A stretch of 64,000 nt of DNA. Origin: Pseudo-nitzschia pungens (lineage: Eukaryota; Bacillariophyta; Bacillariophyceae; Bacillariales; Bacillariaceae). This document shows positions 42,975 through 54,392 of this stretch, one piece after another. The stretch's first letter is position 1, and each line of letters begins with the position of its first letter. Location of the stretch: assembly GCA_037355855.1 (NCBI GenBank), contig CM074759.1, forward strand, positions 6,696,001 to 6,760,000. The letters run 5' to 3'. The notes beneath the pieces are model-generated. The model was not told where the DNA came from. It saw nothing but the letters and a program-made list of their open reading frames with translations, and did not search any database. The position numbers and the translations under genes were made by a program.

Positions 42975-44066
42975 ATGAAAATCTTCGCCAAGCGCACCAA
43001 GAAAAAAGCCGATCCCTCGGCGGCGGCACCGAGAACGGTGAACAAATCCGACCCGGTCGTCGAAGAGCTGCTCGAGAAGGACCCGAGCGAATGGAACGCC
43101 AAGGAACGACGAATGGTCAAGCGGTACCGCGACCGCAAAGCGGCGGAAGCCTCCGCGGCGGAGGCGACACCGGACGAGACCCGGACCGAGCCCGAGACCG
43201 CTGCGGCGGGTGATGATGATTCCGGCGAGGCGCAAGACGCCAGCGAATCCAAAGAGAAGCCAACCGAAAAATCGGGGGAGAGTGACAGCGATAGCGACAG
43301 CAGCGATTCCTCGAGCAGCAGTGACGACGATAGCGACAACGAAGCCGAGGCCAACGACGACTCGGACTCGGGCTCGAGCTCGAAAGCCTCCCCGGAGAAA
43401 AAGAAAGGCGCGGAGATTTCAAAGCCGGTCCCCGTTCGCCCGAGAGAACCCGAAACGCCCGTTTCTCCCGCCGCGGAACACACCGAGGATGGAAAGGACG
43501 ACGACGACGACGACGACAATGGAAAGGTCCCCGAGGACCACGAGATCTGGAGCGTCCTGGACAAGCTCAACTCGAAACAAAAACGAACCCTGACCCGAAA
43601 ACTCGATCGCCTGGGGAAGCGGGCGCTCGACGAGGTGGAACAGGAAGCAAACAAGATCCTCGACGAGGTCTCCCCCCTGTCGGTGGAACCGACGAACGCC
43701 GCCGCCGCCAAGCGCGCCTCCGCCAATGCCGGTGCCTCCTCCGAAGCGTCCTCCCCGCCGACCAAGAAGCGCAAGAAAGCTTCCGATTGGAGCCACCTGC
43801 CGGCGGAGGAACGCCTCCGGCGCGAGGAACAGCGCCGCAAGCAAAAGGAGGCCGCCGAGCGAAGGGCCCGGGGGGAGGACATCGCGCCGGGACACAAGCG
43901 ACCGCTCAACTCGGCCCGCCGGCGTGCCAACCGCCGCAAGCCCAAGTGGGCGGCGGCGGCGGCGAACAAACCGACGGGAGCGCCGGACATTTCCGACTAC
44001 AAGCGAGAGCACCACTCCTCGGGATTTCTCCACCGCAAGAACCGCGGGGGCGCCCGGAACGAGTAA
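42975..44066 (+). CDS. Acidic/basic nuclear (probably nucleolar) protein, 363 aa
   Basis: Intact single-exon frame from the first ATG at 42975 (MKIFAKRTKKKADPSA). There is a helical basic segment (DPSEWNAKERRMVKRYRDRK), then a long Ser/Asp/Glu tract (DSDSDSSDSSSSSDDDSDNE) of the kind phosphorylated by CK2 in Nopp140/SRP40-type nucleolar proteins. A compact helical region follows (IWSVLDKLNSKQKRTLTRKL) and then a Lys/Arg-rich tail with PPTKKRKKASDWSHLPAEER and RPLNSARRRANRRKPKW. No enzyme motif is visible. The acidic-Ser then basic layout suggests an RNA- or chromatin-associated nuclear protein. The family is not recognised; coding status is strong. Confidence 0.7.
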   Translation: MKIFAKRTKKKADPSAAAPRTVNKSDPVVEELLEKDPSEWNAKERRMVKRYRDRKAAEASAAEATPDETRTEPETAAAGDDDSGEAQDASESKEKPTEKSGESDSDSDSSDSSSSSDDDSDNEAEANDDSDSGSSSKASPEKKKGAEISKPVPVRPREPETPVSPAAEHTEDGKDDDDDDDNGKVPEDHEIWSVLDKLNSKQKRTLTRKLDRLGKRALDEVEQEANKILDEVSPLSVEPTNAAAAKRASANAGASSEASSPPTKKRKKASDWSHLPAEERLRREEQRRKQKEAAERRARGEDIAPGHKRPLNSARRRANRRKPKWAAAAANKPTGAPDISDYKREHHSSGFLHRKNRGGARNE

Positions 44067-44652
44067 GGTTAGCAAAAAGACGATGGGAGTGAGGGGCGGG
44101 GCGGTGCGAGAACATCAATCAAAAAAAATCCGTCCGCGGAGGGCCCGTTAGGAAAAGCCGTGAACCGGAACGGTCGCTTCGATTCGCTCTGATTTCCTTT
44201 GCGATTCGCTCCGCGGGCACGGGTCGTCCCTGGGAAGCGCGTTGCCTCGGATGGTCGCCTTCCTTCCGAGACCGAGGCGCTATTCGAAACACCGAGCAAA
44301 ATTCAAGTCGCTTCTTTCTAACCGAAAGCGCCTATTTTGGGAATTTCCCGCGGAATCCCTCCGTCGAAACTATAGGTTGAACGGAGCTAGATCGGTCAAA
44401 ATGCATTTGGAAGGTCCTTGACAAAAATGCAAAACAGGGAGCATGCTTCCTTTAGATAGACGCAATGTGAACACGACAAGCTAGAGGAATACCGTAACAT
44501 TACCAACTAACTTTTGCAAATCTCACAACCTGTGAACTTCCGAAAACGATCATAGTCGTAACTGTGCTATTCGTGCGACATGAGTGGAAGGAAAGACCGA
44601 CTATTTATATAGGTAGATAGGTTGGACTAATTAATTTAGCTCACCCACCATG
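44067..44652. other. Intergenic, convergent spacer
   Basis: No gene is recognised between the stops of the nuclear-protein and REX4 genes. Confidence 0.4.
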
Positions 44653-45808
44653 TCATCGCTTCTTGTTTTCGAGTTCTTTCTCCCACTGCGAAAAGACGAC
44701 TTGGAAAAGCTCCATGGTTGCCACAGCATCCTGAACGGAGTCGTGCTCTCCCTCTTGGAAACCGTCCTTGCCCTTGAGATTTTCCTTCACCAAATCTCGC
44801 AGCTTTCGCGGTCGCCATTTGCCGTTGCCGTAACGCTGAAAGGGGCGATACTTTGCGGTATCTCGGATCATGTCCTTCGGATGGCTGGTCATCAACGCCT
44901 TGAAATCGTTTTTCAGAGCGTGACCCACCAAAATCTTGCCCTTCAATATTTTGGCGACCTTGTCTCGGCATTCCTTCACCGGCATGGCATTGTTCTGACT
45001 CTTGATGTGTTTCGGCGTGACTCCGCTGACGTGCGTGCGGAAATCCGTGACTCGCATGGGGACCTGAACAAATGTATCGAGGACGACCGCAAGGTTCCAA
45101 TCGACGATCGAAACCCGTGCCAGAGCGGACTTTTTGCCGTCCGTTCCGATGCCCACCATCTCGCAATCCAGCGCCACGTATTTGGCCCGAACCGCTTCGG
45201 GAATCGCGTTCAACTTGTCCTGCAGTTTTGTCTCTTCTTTTTGTATCTCTTCGATCTGATGTTTTTGTTTCAGGAGCTCCTTGATGGAAGGAAATTGGTT
45301 CTGTTTTCGCTTTTTCTTGGAGGGCTGCAGGATCGACGGCATGTCTTCCCGGGTGACAAAATCGATTTCGTCGTACTCGTCCTCGTTGTAGTTGATCTTT
45401 TTCGATTGTCGAATTTCGCGCCTGGCATCCTTTCGAAACTTTTTCGCATCCTTGGAAGAAAGATCCGGAGGAATCAAAACATAGAGAGTCCGAGCAATCT
45501 TTTTTGTCGTCAATTCCAAGTGACTCTTTTTCTTTCCTCCGGAATCTGCGTGCGGACTCTGCTTCTGTGGCTACGGCGTCGGCCTCTTCATCGGCTCGCG
45601 GTCGTTTCTTGTTGCTTTGTGTCGCACCATCCGACGCTTGGCTGTCCCCATTGGTTTCTATCGTGTTGGGCTGGTCGACGTGATCAGTCGGCGAAGCATC
45701 GTCGTCGTTGGTTGCCGAAGGCTTCTCTCCCCGAGCCTGCAATTTCTTTTTCTTTCGCCGTTCTCGCATTTGGGCCTTTTGCTTTTTGGAAAAAAATACT
45801 TTCCCCAT
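44653..45808 (-). CDS. REX4-like DEDDh RNA exonuclease
   Basis: The ATG at 45808 starts a basic N-terminus (MGKVFFSKKQKAQMRERRKK). After one +1 break near 45550 the frame continues as KKKSHLELTTKKIARTLYV to the stop at 44653. The C-terminal exonuclease domain has all DEDDh landmarks: YVALDCEMVGIGTDGKKSAL (Asp and Glu of ExoI), VSGVTPKHIK, LVGHALKNDFKALM (ExoII, Asp) and EGEHDSVQDAVATMELF (ExoIII, His and Asp). The YVALDCEMVG and LVGHALKNDF signatures are typical of REX4/ISG20-type enzymes, which trim pre-rRNA in the nucleolus. The N-terminal basic extension fits nucleolar localisation. It is divergent from Nuf2, with 545 bp between start codons. Confidence 0.85.
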
Positions 45809-46353
45809 TTTGGTAGCTTAGTGAAACACAGGCTTGGAACTATGGCAGATATGGAGGAGGAAGACGTCTTTTTATTTCTGATGTGATAATGAAAAGAGAT
45901 GTTGCAGTTGTCTCGAGCCCCGTGAGGTGAAACTGGTAACAGAGAAATCAAAATCCACAGAAGTTTTTGTTTGGAGCATTTTCAAGGAAGGCAACTCGAT
46001 TGGTGGCGGTTGTCGCCGTTTCATCTCGATCAGTTCCTCGTGAATTATCCTTTCCGCGCGGTTTCAACAATTCAGTCTTGTCTTCGTTTCAGTCTTGGAT
46101 ACATTTTGTGTGATGAGAGCAAAGGTCAGTTTTGGAGACTGAAAATTTAAAAATGCACCGGCCGTCCTCGGTGTTTGAATACAAGTGCCGTGATCGATCA
46201 TGGTTCACGGTTCACGGTTCATCCCCAACGTTTCCGAAACAATCCGCCATCCGCCATCGAAAACCGACATGCTGAATAAGTTACAACTCAATCAACAAAA
46301 CATCGTCAACTACAAGTTCACTATTCGTAGAGCATTCCGGTATAGCCTATCCG
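45809..46353. promoter_or_regulatory. Shared divergent promoter region, REX4 / Nuf2
   Basis: A 545-bp gap with head-to-head start codons. It holds A/T-rich stretches but no recognisable TATA or Inr element that I can defend. The call rests on gene orientation only. Confidence 0.35.
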
Positions 46354-47736
46354 ATGTCATACTCGACACCTTCGAAGAAACGAGGCGGCGTGGAGACCGT
46401 GTCCCACACACATTACATTTTTCCTGTCCTCAAGAATGCGGAAATCCTTCAGTGCCTGGACGAGCTCGGAATCGAGGTGTACAAGACAGAACTCGCCGAA
46501 CCACAACGACACAGAGAAAAAGTTCGCAAGATATTTTGGCAACTCCTCGAACATTGCTGTGGGATCACCGAAGAAGACATCGAGCAGCGATGCCCCAAAA
46601 ATCTGGATCCGTACGTTGCTCCGGAAGAAGCCGAGTTGCACGAAAACTTTGTTGATATTTTATTCTTCAAAGAAATGCGCAAAATGATGGAAACATGCGG
46701 GATAATCGATTTCTCTTGGAAGGATATCCATGTCCCTACATCAAAGCGTCTTCGCTGTCAACTTTCAGCGGCCATAAATATGGCGAAGTTTCGCGAGGAG
46801 CAGCTCAAGATTTATGCCGAACTAAACGAACCTCGCCATCAGCTCTTAGTTACACTAGAAGAGCTCCACGCAGAAAACGCGCAACTCCAGGAGCAGCTCA
46901 ATATCGTATTGGCAGAATCCGATCAGAAAATGGAAGAATTTGACATGATAGCGAAGGAATGCCAGGAACTGGAATCGGAAATTGCTAGGAGCAATAAACT
47001 GCAAGCCAGCAAGAGAGAGGAAGCATCTAAATTGAAGGCCGAAATGACGAGATTGAAAGATGAGTTGGCAGCAGCAACATGGTCTCTTCAAGAGACCCAA
47101 GCCGAGGAAGAACGTCTACAGCGCCAAGTTGTATCTTCGCCAGCGCGTCGTAGACGAGATCTAGACACCAAAAGGGAGGCTTTGGAAAAAGAAAAAGCTG
47201 AAACGAGACGTCTTCAGAAGGAGATCACCGATGGCAAGACAACTGTCGCTCGTTTCCAGCTAGCCATCAAGGACCTTGAGGACACTATTCTGTTGCAACG
47301 TAATGTTTTGGAGGAGGCATCGAAGTATGAAGAAGCTGCAAGTCAGCTCGAGGATGCCGAGAAGGAGGTCGAGGCAAACGAAGAAAAAGCATCTGAACTC
47401 GAAGAAAAGACGAAAGACTCGGAGCGAAGTCTTGCCCGTATGGAAGAAAAACTAGTGCACATGCACAAGCAATCAAAAATGAAGCTTGACGCAGTTCAAG
47501 ATAATATTGATATCGCTAAGGAACAATTACTGATTGTAGAACGAGATCGTCGCGAAGGCTTGGCAAAGGTAGAAGCGGGAGAAGCCGAGGTTCGTGCAAT
47601 GAAAGCGCAGATGAAAGCCGAACAAGAAAAGATCGAAGAAGAGATTACTGCGATGGTTGCAGAATACAAAATTCTGGAACGATCTTTCCTCAAACGCAAT
47701 GAGCAAAGAATGTGCCTGATCGATTCAGCTATGTAG
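46354..47736 (+). CDS. NUF2: Kinetochore protein Nuf2, 460 aa
   Basis: Intact single-exon frame from the ATG at 46354. The N-terminus has the Nuf2 signature YIFPVLKNAEILQCLDELGI, followed by the calponin-homology-type globular domain (to about residue 145, including LHENFVDILFFKEMRKMMET and CGIIDFSWKDIHVPTSKRL). The rest is continuous coiled coil. The length matches the family (about 460 residues). Nuf2 pairs with Ndc80 in the Ndc80 complex, which links kinetochores to spindle microtubules. The coiled coil shows no obvious break or expansion. Confidence is high because both the domain order and the N-terminal motif agree. Confidence 0.9.
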   Translation: MSYSTPSKKRGGVETVSHTHYIFPVLKNAEILQCLDELGIEVYKTELAEPQRHREKVRKIFWQLLEHCCGITEEDIEQRCPKNLDPYVAPEEAELHENFVDILFFKEMRKMMETCGIIDFSWKDIHVPTSKRLRCQLSAAINMAKFREEQLKIYAELNEPRHQLLVTLEELHAENAQLQEQLNIVLAESDQKMEEFDMIAKECQELESEIARSNKLQASKREEASKLKAEMTRLKDELAAATWSLQETQAEEERLQRQVVSSPARRRRDLDTKREALEKEKAETRRLQKEITDGKTTVARFQLAIKDLEDTILLQRNVLEEASKYEEAASQLEDAEKEVEANEEKASELEEKTKDSERSLARMEEKLVHMHKQSKMKLDAVQDNIDIAKEQLLIVERDRREGLAKVEAGEAEVRAMKAQMKAEQEKIEEEITAMVAEYKILERSFLKRNEQRMCLIDSAM

Positions 47737-50386
47737 TAGGCGTTCTTGTTAAGGTCTATCGAACGGGGAAACGCAGTTATTTTGAAAGCAAAATTTGGCC
47801 TTTGAAACTTTGAAAATGCCATCATGTAAGGATTGCAATAGTACTACTGTATTAATTGAATGCTTCGTAATAGATACTAGTATAAGAGCATTCAATAAGA
47901 AAAGGCATGAAAGAATCACTCTACCCCTACTAGCAACAACAAGAAGTTGTCATGCTACCGTTGTTGGATTCAGTTACTGGTAAAAAAGGGAAAGCAGGAG
48001 ACTATTCCTCATACCTAGTATTTTGTTGAAGGGAATCATTGACATTTAAATGTTTGAAATTGTTTTTGACAGTGACTGTACCAAATACATGCAATAGTCG
48101 TGCTAGTGCTAGTAAATTGTATTGTGTTCTAAAATAATAGCTGTTCTGTGTCCATGATCATGTTGAAACTTGAAGATCCAGATACTAGTCTACCTGCTGT
48201 GGTTTAAAGTACTATCCATCAACTTTGTACTACCTACCTACTGAAGCAGGTTGGGAAAAGGTTTGACCATAGCAAAATTCATCAGGTCAGAAGCATTGGC
48301 TGACATACACACACACACAGTGCCTTACTGCTGAAATCATAGTAGATTGAAAGTGTACACTACTAGAGTGTCAGAGGCAGCAGCAGCATTCTGAAGTCAA
48401 CACCAAATTATCTATACTGTGGGTATTATAGTGCTGCTATGTGAAACCAGCAATCATTCCTGAAAGATGGCTGTCTTCGTGATTGGATCAGTCATGTATT
48501 CCCTTCTTGTTGAAGCTTCTTGCATTCAAATCCAGTTCAATAAAGTTTACGTTATTACTAGTAGTGTGTGACATGCTGGTGCAAAGCCATGCTAAAGCAA
48601 CCCACCCATGTTGTTATAGTTCGGAGCCATAACATATTCTTGGTTTGTACTTCAGCGGGAAATGGAGTGAACAAGAATGATGCAGCAGAATGTGGTGCTG
48701 AGGATGATTCCATAGCCCCCCCTACTAATACGTTCTAAAATAGTTATGAGCAAACTCTTGTTCGATTATTGTCAACAACACAAATTAAGTGCTATCATGC
48801 AATGCAGAGCGCACTGTATTTCGTAGGTTATCAACACCCACAGAATTCTTGCCCACTACCAACTCCTCTCCTCATACAAGTACTACTAGTAGTAGTAGTA
48901 GCACTGCTTCAATGACCACACATTCTCTCAGCTACTAGAATGAACAATGCCCATCAACATTCAGCTTCAAGCGAAGTGATCGACATTCAGCAGCTTCAAG
49001 CGAACAGCTACTACTAATAACCAACTTCTTCTCGCCAGAAGTCAACCAACAAAAACTTGTCAATCAATTGTATTCGTGAGCACATCATTCTTCTTGCTCA
49101 TCCCCACCAGAACCTCGAAGAAGAAACATCTGATGCAGATTCAATACGCCCATCAACATTTGGCTTCAACCAAAGAGCTAATCACCAAGTTCTCGCCAGA
49201 AGTCAACCGGCAGAAATTGCAAATGAATTGCATTCGTGAGCTCATAATGAAGTCTTCTAATGACACGGTACACGGTAAAGAATTGTTGATAAAGTTCGAA
49301 GGCCGGAAGTAGCTGAAAATCATTTTCATAACCGGAAAACACCGGTACTTTTTGCATTTTTATCGGGGAGGTGCGCGTTTGTCGCAAGTACGTGCGTACG
49401 TGCTTGACACCCTGTATGCCTCACCAAGAGAGCATGATGATGTCTTTCGGAGATCAAAACAATTTTCGGATAAGGTTACTGTACGGTAACATTATCACTT
49501 TGTCTCGGTTCATGCAGTTTTCCATCAGGACGAGTTTCTGGAGAGCAGCATTGGTCGACGAATCGCCGAAATAAGTGTTGATTGGAACATTTTCGATAAA
49601 TTACTTTTGATAGGCCAGGGAGCCAAGTCTGTATATTTTCAGTGCGTCATTGGTCTGGGGAGCTGCACGATAAATACTTCTGGGAGCCATTTAGGAAGAT
49701 GGCGCAGAATTACTATAATTGTTCATTGAAATAATCGAAGGTGATAACGGTGACGACATAACATGACTTAGAATATACCTCTGCCGCGATTGATTATTGC
49801 TAAAAATAGAATAATTTCAACGATAAATCGCTGCTATTCTTCAAGTCGCTTCTGTTTCTTTCTGAAAGCATCAAAGGATGCATATCGTCGTTTCCAAAGT
49901 AAGTATTCGGAAAGTTTCTCATCCCTTGGAAGACATGATCACTTTCGTAGAACCCAATCAGCAAACTTCTCGATCACAATAATGAGGAATCGGTATTGAG
50001 TGTCACGTAGAAGGCTTGTAGACACGAGTAGTGAGACACCTCGTGTCAAGACGAATATGATTGGTTGACAGCAGTGTCTGTCGCACGGAAAGATTTCCTC
50101 TACTTAGACACACCGTTCAGCGTTTGATAGAAAACAAGTACATCACCGACTTCGATCAAGGCAATCTTCGAATTCTTGCTATGATTTCTTCGGGTGAGCC
50201 TAAGATTACTTGTAGTTCCAGTACGGTGGGACTCTGCATACCGGTACAGATACACACACACCCCTCGTTTCCTTTGATCGATGAGTGGATTGCAAAATCC
50301 GAATTGTTCTGTAACATCGTCACAAATCGATCAAACGTTCCATCAAAACGCATCAAGCAAGCAAGATACCAAAGAACGAAACAAAC
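47737..50386. other. Long gene-poor region (2.65 kb)
   Basis: No coding frame of protein-like composition. It is less GC-rich than the gene blocks, with ACTACTAGTAGTAGTAGTAG words (48880-48900) and a degenerate ~120-bp direct duplication (separate entry). TAAGGTTAC occurs near 49474. No RNA gene is recognised. Confidence 0.45.
48949..49252. repeat. Degenerate direct duplication
   Basis: CCCATCAACATTCAGCTTCA (48949) and CCCATCAACATTTGGCTTCA (49150) start two related blocks. Both continue to a CTTCTCGCCAGAAGTCAACC or GTTCTCGCCAGAAGTCAACC word (about 49026 and 49188) and an ATTGTATTCGTGAGC or ATTGCATTCGTGAGC word (about 49066 and 49227). The distance between copies is about 160-200 bp. It may be a remnant of a duplicated coding segment, but stops interrupt every frame. 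Confidence 0.6.
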
Positions 50387-50716
50387 ATGGCATCCGCAAC
50401 CATCAAGCCAATCACCGAGCCAATCACCGCCACCGATATTCCCCCACAGGCCCAGCAGGATCCGGAAGACCCGGTTCAGCTCGCAAGAACGCTCCGCCGC
50501 ATCAAGCGCCGATTGCTCCTCGAACAGTGCGGGGTTGCTTTGCCACACGCGTTGCAGAGCAGACCCAAGGCACTTCACCGCTCTTCCTCCCAAGACTCTG
50601 CCGATACCACCGACTCGACCTTTCGGGTGGCCATGAGCAAGACGATCCAGAATGCTTCGCGAAGAACGCTCGGTTCCTCCTCGGAGCTCACACTCGCCGC
50701 GCCGTGCGTGGAGTAA
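50387..50716 (+). CDS. Small hypothetical protein, 109 aa
   Basis: ATG with good context (ACAAACATGG). The frame is hydrophilic, with a basic helix (LARTLRRIKRRLLLEQ) and a Ser/Thr-rich second half (SSSQDSADTTDSTFRVAMSK). There is no signal peptide or membrane segment. It is not recognised. Composition and start context favour a real small gene, but no conserved motif confirms it. Confidence 0.45.
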   Translation: MASATIKPITEPITATDIPPQAQQDPEDPVQLARTLRRIKRRLLLEQCGVALPHALQSRPKALHRSSSQDSADTTDSTFRVAMSKTIQNASRRTLGSSSELTLAAPCVE

Positions 50717-52695
50717 GCACATCGAAATCCGGAATGCTTGTTCGAACGATCTCGTTCTGTACGGTTGAATGAACGGATCGATGGATCGATAGATCGATCG
50801 ATCAATTATCGATCGAACTCATTCCCGTGTTCCCAGAAGCAACCTACCTACATATTGTTTTCTTGCATGTTTATAAGTCCGTTCTACCTGGCTGAGCAAA
50901 GGCAAATCGCCCCCCGCCGCTGCTACGGCCTCGGATTTTTGAGCTCCGATACATCGGCCCGCTCTCGTAAAAGTCCACGATGCATCTCCGGTTCGATGGC
51001 TGTTCCACAAGCCAATCGCTCCGTACAGTCCTTCTACATCGATTCTCCACTGTCTCTGTTTCTCTCAAGTCATCTTTCGCATCGTTCGTTTCAATCATCT
51101 ATCGATGAATGATCGATCGATCCATCGATCCATCGATCACCCCGGACGAGAAGAATGAAGGTGATCGTCGAGAACGAATGCAACCAGTAACTTTTACGGA
51201 TGCATCTCTCGCTACAGTTTTCTTGTCTCCCCCGACTCGCCAGTCGCGAGAGCGAATCGGATGGACAAGGTCCTATCGAAGAGCACATCGATCCAGAGTG
51301 CTCCATGCTTTGAGAAACGAAACCAATCCCCGTACAATACACACAACAAGAATACATTGCTTGTACACGCCGTACATTAATCTTGCTGTGAACTGCCTAT
51401 ACTATACTTGCACTGAAGATGGTGTGCCCATCACTGTTCATACTTATTACTACTATTATCTAATTTACGAACCTATTCTTTGTAAACTTCCATTTATTTA
51501 TTCTTTGTAACATCTAACTTAGTATGTACCTTTACCACTGGATTCGGTGATTGGTAGATATCGAATCAACTGCAACTAATCTCGGTAGCGCCAGCCAATG
51601 GGAACGAGCCATGGTTCCAACCTAGTACGGTACCACTGTGCCAATTACAGTTTTTGGACTTCGGGCAACTCCCATCGATCGGTACCCGTACGTACCGTAA
51701 GTTACCCAAAACAACCACGCACAATTCGATCCTGCTCGTCCGAGGATTCGTTCTGTGGAATGCGTTGCGTGACACCCTGGTGTGCCATCTTATCTCGTAG
51801 TCTGGATGGTAAGTAGCTGACTACACCAACGGTATCAGAAAGGAACAACTCGGCTGCTGATTGCTTCGCCAATGGGGTCGGTATGGACCATTGTTTGGGC
51901 ATTCGAAAGCTCCCATCTTCTGATTTCCACCAAGCAAAACGAGCATCAATTTCCATTCCATCACATCACATCACATCGCATCGCACCACCTCCAGTCACC
52001 TCGCATGTCACCACCCCAGGAAATCGGTTTGTTTCCGGACAGGTAGTTCGATGCGAACCGCATTAGACCAACGGATTCAGCTACGTTGCGGGCGCGACAA
52101 ACACAAAAAGGTTCGAACCGATCGGATGCATGTCACCACCTGATTGCTCTCTTTCGTGTTTTCGAGCATGGTGGTTGTTATCGTTCCAAAAGATGTGTCG
52201 TGTTCGAAATAAATAAACATAAAAGAATAAATAGCAGTTTACACTTTTTCCATATTTTAGTTTAGTTCGACCTGCTCCGGAGCCTTGATTCGCTGGCATT
52301 CATTCCCACTCCTGCCATGCGGTAAAGTCGAATCAAATCTCCGCAACAAACGATGCGCAAACAAGCACGGTCGGTCGTCTCGCATGCCCCTGGAGGTTCC
52401 CTCGCCGTGCCTGGTTCGTGCACCCACGTCCAAAAGTTCTGTTCTGTTTTGAGCACCCCCATCCGTTGCCAATGGAGTCATCACGCGCACGAGTGAGCGA
52501 TCACGAAACACACACATGCCCGGTCGGACCCGCAAGCGACGCGTTGTCCCGTCGCAGAGGGCCCACCTGGTGTCGCATCCGCCGTGCGATTGATACCGCA
52601 CGAGACAAACGGCCAGAGAGAGTGCTTGCTTCCTCGCTTGCATGCGTCATCATCTCGCATTCCATTCGTTCGACGGTGCGGAAAATCGCATCGCA
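50717..52695. other. Intergenic, about 2 kb
   Basis: No gene is recognised. It contains a GATCGATG tract (50773-50815 and again 51105-51140) and a CATCACATCACATCGCATCG tract at about 51960-51985. Short frames around 52257-52643 show no motif. Confidence 0.4.
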
Positions 52696-53551
52696 TTACA
52701 TGCCGTCCATGGTGAACATGATCTTGCCGTTCTTCTCTCCGAGCTTGTAGGTGGCGAGGTTTCCGCCGTCCTTCGAGCCGAGAACCGACTTGGCAATTCC
52801 GCCGAAAAATCCCGCGGCCTCGGCCGCCTCCAGTTTTTCGCCGGTCTTCATGTTGTAGGTGCTCTTGCAGAGATCGCAGGCCACCCGGGGTGCCTTGTTG
52901 CCGGTCTCGTCGTTAGGGGGCAGGACCTTGGCCTTGGTCATGGGAATCTGTGGATTGGATTGGATTGGATTGGATTGTTTCGGAGGAGATGCGATTGGAT
53001 CGAATCGAATGGAACGAAAAAAAACCGTTAGAAAACTCGAAGGATAACAAACCATAATGATAATGATACCCACTAGGAGCACACCGTATCGAAAGGTACA
53101 TGAGATACACGTTACACACACACACAGCACACATCGGACGCACCTGGCACTGGGGACAATTGGCTTGGAAGCAGTAGGTCTCTCCCCCGTACTTGACCGT
53201 GCTGGCGGCACCCCCGGGATTCGTTTGCTTGTTGACCAGCAAAAAGGCGCCGGTTTCGATGAGGGTCACCTTGCCCTCCTCCGTGGGAAGTTCCTTGACC
53301 GATTTGTTGGTGTTGAGCCAGTTCGTTCCCGATCCGGAAGCCGACGCTCGCCCCATTCCTCCGCCGGCGGACGGCGAGTCGTCCAGTTCGCGCTTGAGGC
53401 CGCTTCCGCGTCGTCGCGCGTGGAGGGCGGAAGAGCCGCTTCCGGAAGGGGTTCGCGAGGAAGGCGCAAAGGCGGTGGCGACGCCGATGGCAATGGCCAA
53501 GAGCAGGATCAGGAGGCTGGAAGGGGAGCGGGAGGTTGCGGAGGTGTTCAT
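52696..53551 (-). CDS. Plastid-targeted Rieske-like protein with four-cysteine site, 219 aa
   Basis: Exons 53551..53144 and 52947..52696, phase 0, with a 196-bp GTGCGT...CCACAG intron holding a GGATT repeat. The presequence is a signal peptide (LLILLLAIAIGVATA) followed by FAPSSRT, a near-perfect ASAFAP plastid site (TAFAP). The mature domain has a beta-rich Rieske-like layout: GAFLLVNKQTNPGG, TYCFQANCPQCQIPMTKAKV, ACDLCKSTYNMKTGEKLEAA and LATYKLGEKNGKIMFTMDGM. Rieske proteins bind 2Fe-2S through CxH and CxxH; here the two clusters read CPQC and CDLC, so all four candidate ligands are Cys. It could hold a rubredoxin-like metal or a modified cluster. The splice junction falls between the first CxxC and the next residues, so both motifs are needed from both exons. 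Confidence 0.75.
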
Positions 53552-54392
53552 TTTGTGGCGGTGGATAGCTGGGTGGATTGATGGATTGATGGATTGATTA
53601 ATTGATCCGATAAGGAGTTCGAAAAGCTTGCAACTTTAGAGTATGTGGACGCGATTTGTGACCTGAGTGTTTGGCTGAGATAATCGACAGGGTGATCTTG
53701 GTGTTGCGTTGTCTTTGTTTCGGTTCGGTTCTCATCCACCGTTGTCGTTCCCGTCATGGTGAAAAAGGAGTGCTGAGTATGGGTACGTACTACCCACATG
53801 GCTTCCTACTGGGATTGCCGTATCTGTACGTATCTTACTGACTCGTCGATTGTTGACTCATCCCCGTTGCTCACGGTTTTGATTACACGACACACGACTG
53901 CACGACGTCAGATTTCATTAGCTCACTGTGGGTAAGATTATTTTGTTTTTGATTGATTGAGATGATGAGATGAATGAGATGAGTTTTTAGAAGTTTATTC
54001 GTAAAACTTGTGATTGATTCGCGCGATTCGCGCTGAAGTCGGTTTTTCAACATCGCGTAGGGTACCTACGAGTACGTACTACTTGTACCTACCGTCGTCC
54101 TAACAATGTTTACACGTACCATACTTACTTAAGATACAAAGATACATACGATAACTATAACTAAGGTTACTATGATGTATGATAATATGAGAAGAGATGT
54201 GAGTTTTTCGTTGCTGTTGTTGTTTTGATGAGAGGTGGTCAAGGGTCCTATTGATCATTCCAGATCGAAAGTCGAAATCCAGTACCCAATACGATTCATT
54301 CGGCAAGAGATGGTCCGGTGCACTCTGTCGACATCCACAGATTGTGGTTGTCATTGCAATTGTGATTGAGCTTGCGATTGCACCGGCGAGCG
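53552..54392. other. Divergent intergenic region
   Basis: Upstream of both the Rieske-like and cyclin genes. It contains a GATT-based tetramer repeat at 53577-53600 and TAAGGTTAC near 54163. No gene is recognised. Confidence 0.4.

Noticed and set aside
42929..43990. Ser/Leu-rich minus-strand frame opposite the acidic nuclear protein
   Set aside because: It mirrors the Glu/Asp/Ser codons of the plus-strand gene; no independent support.
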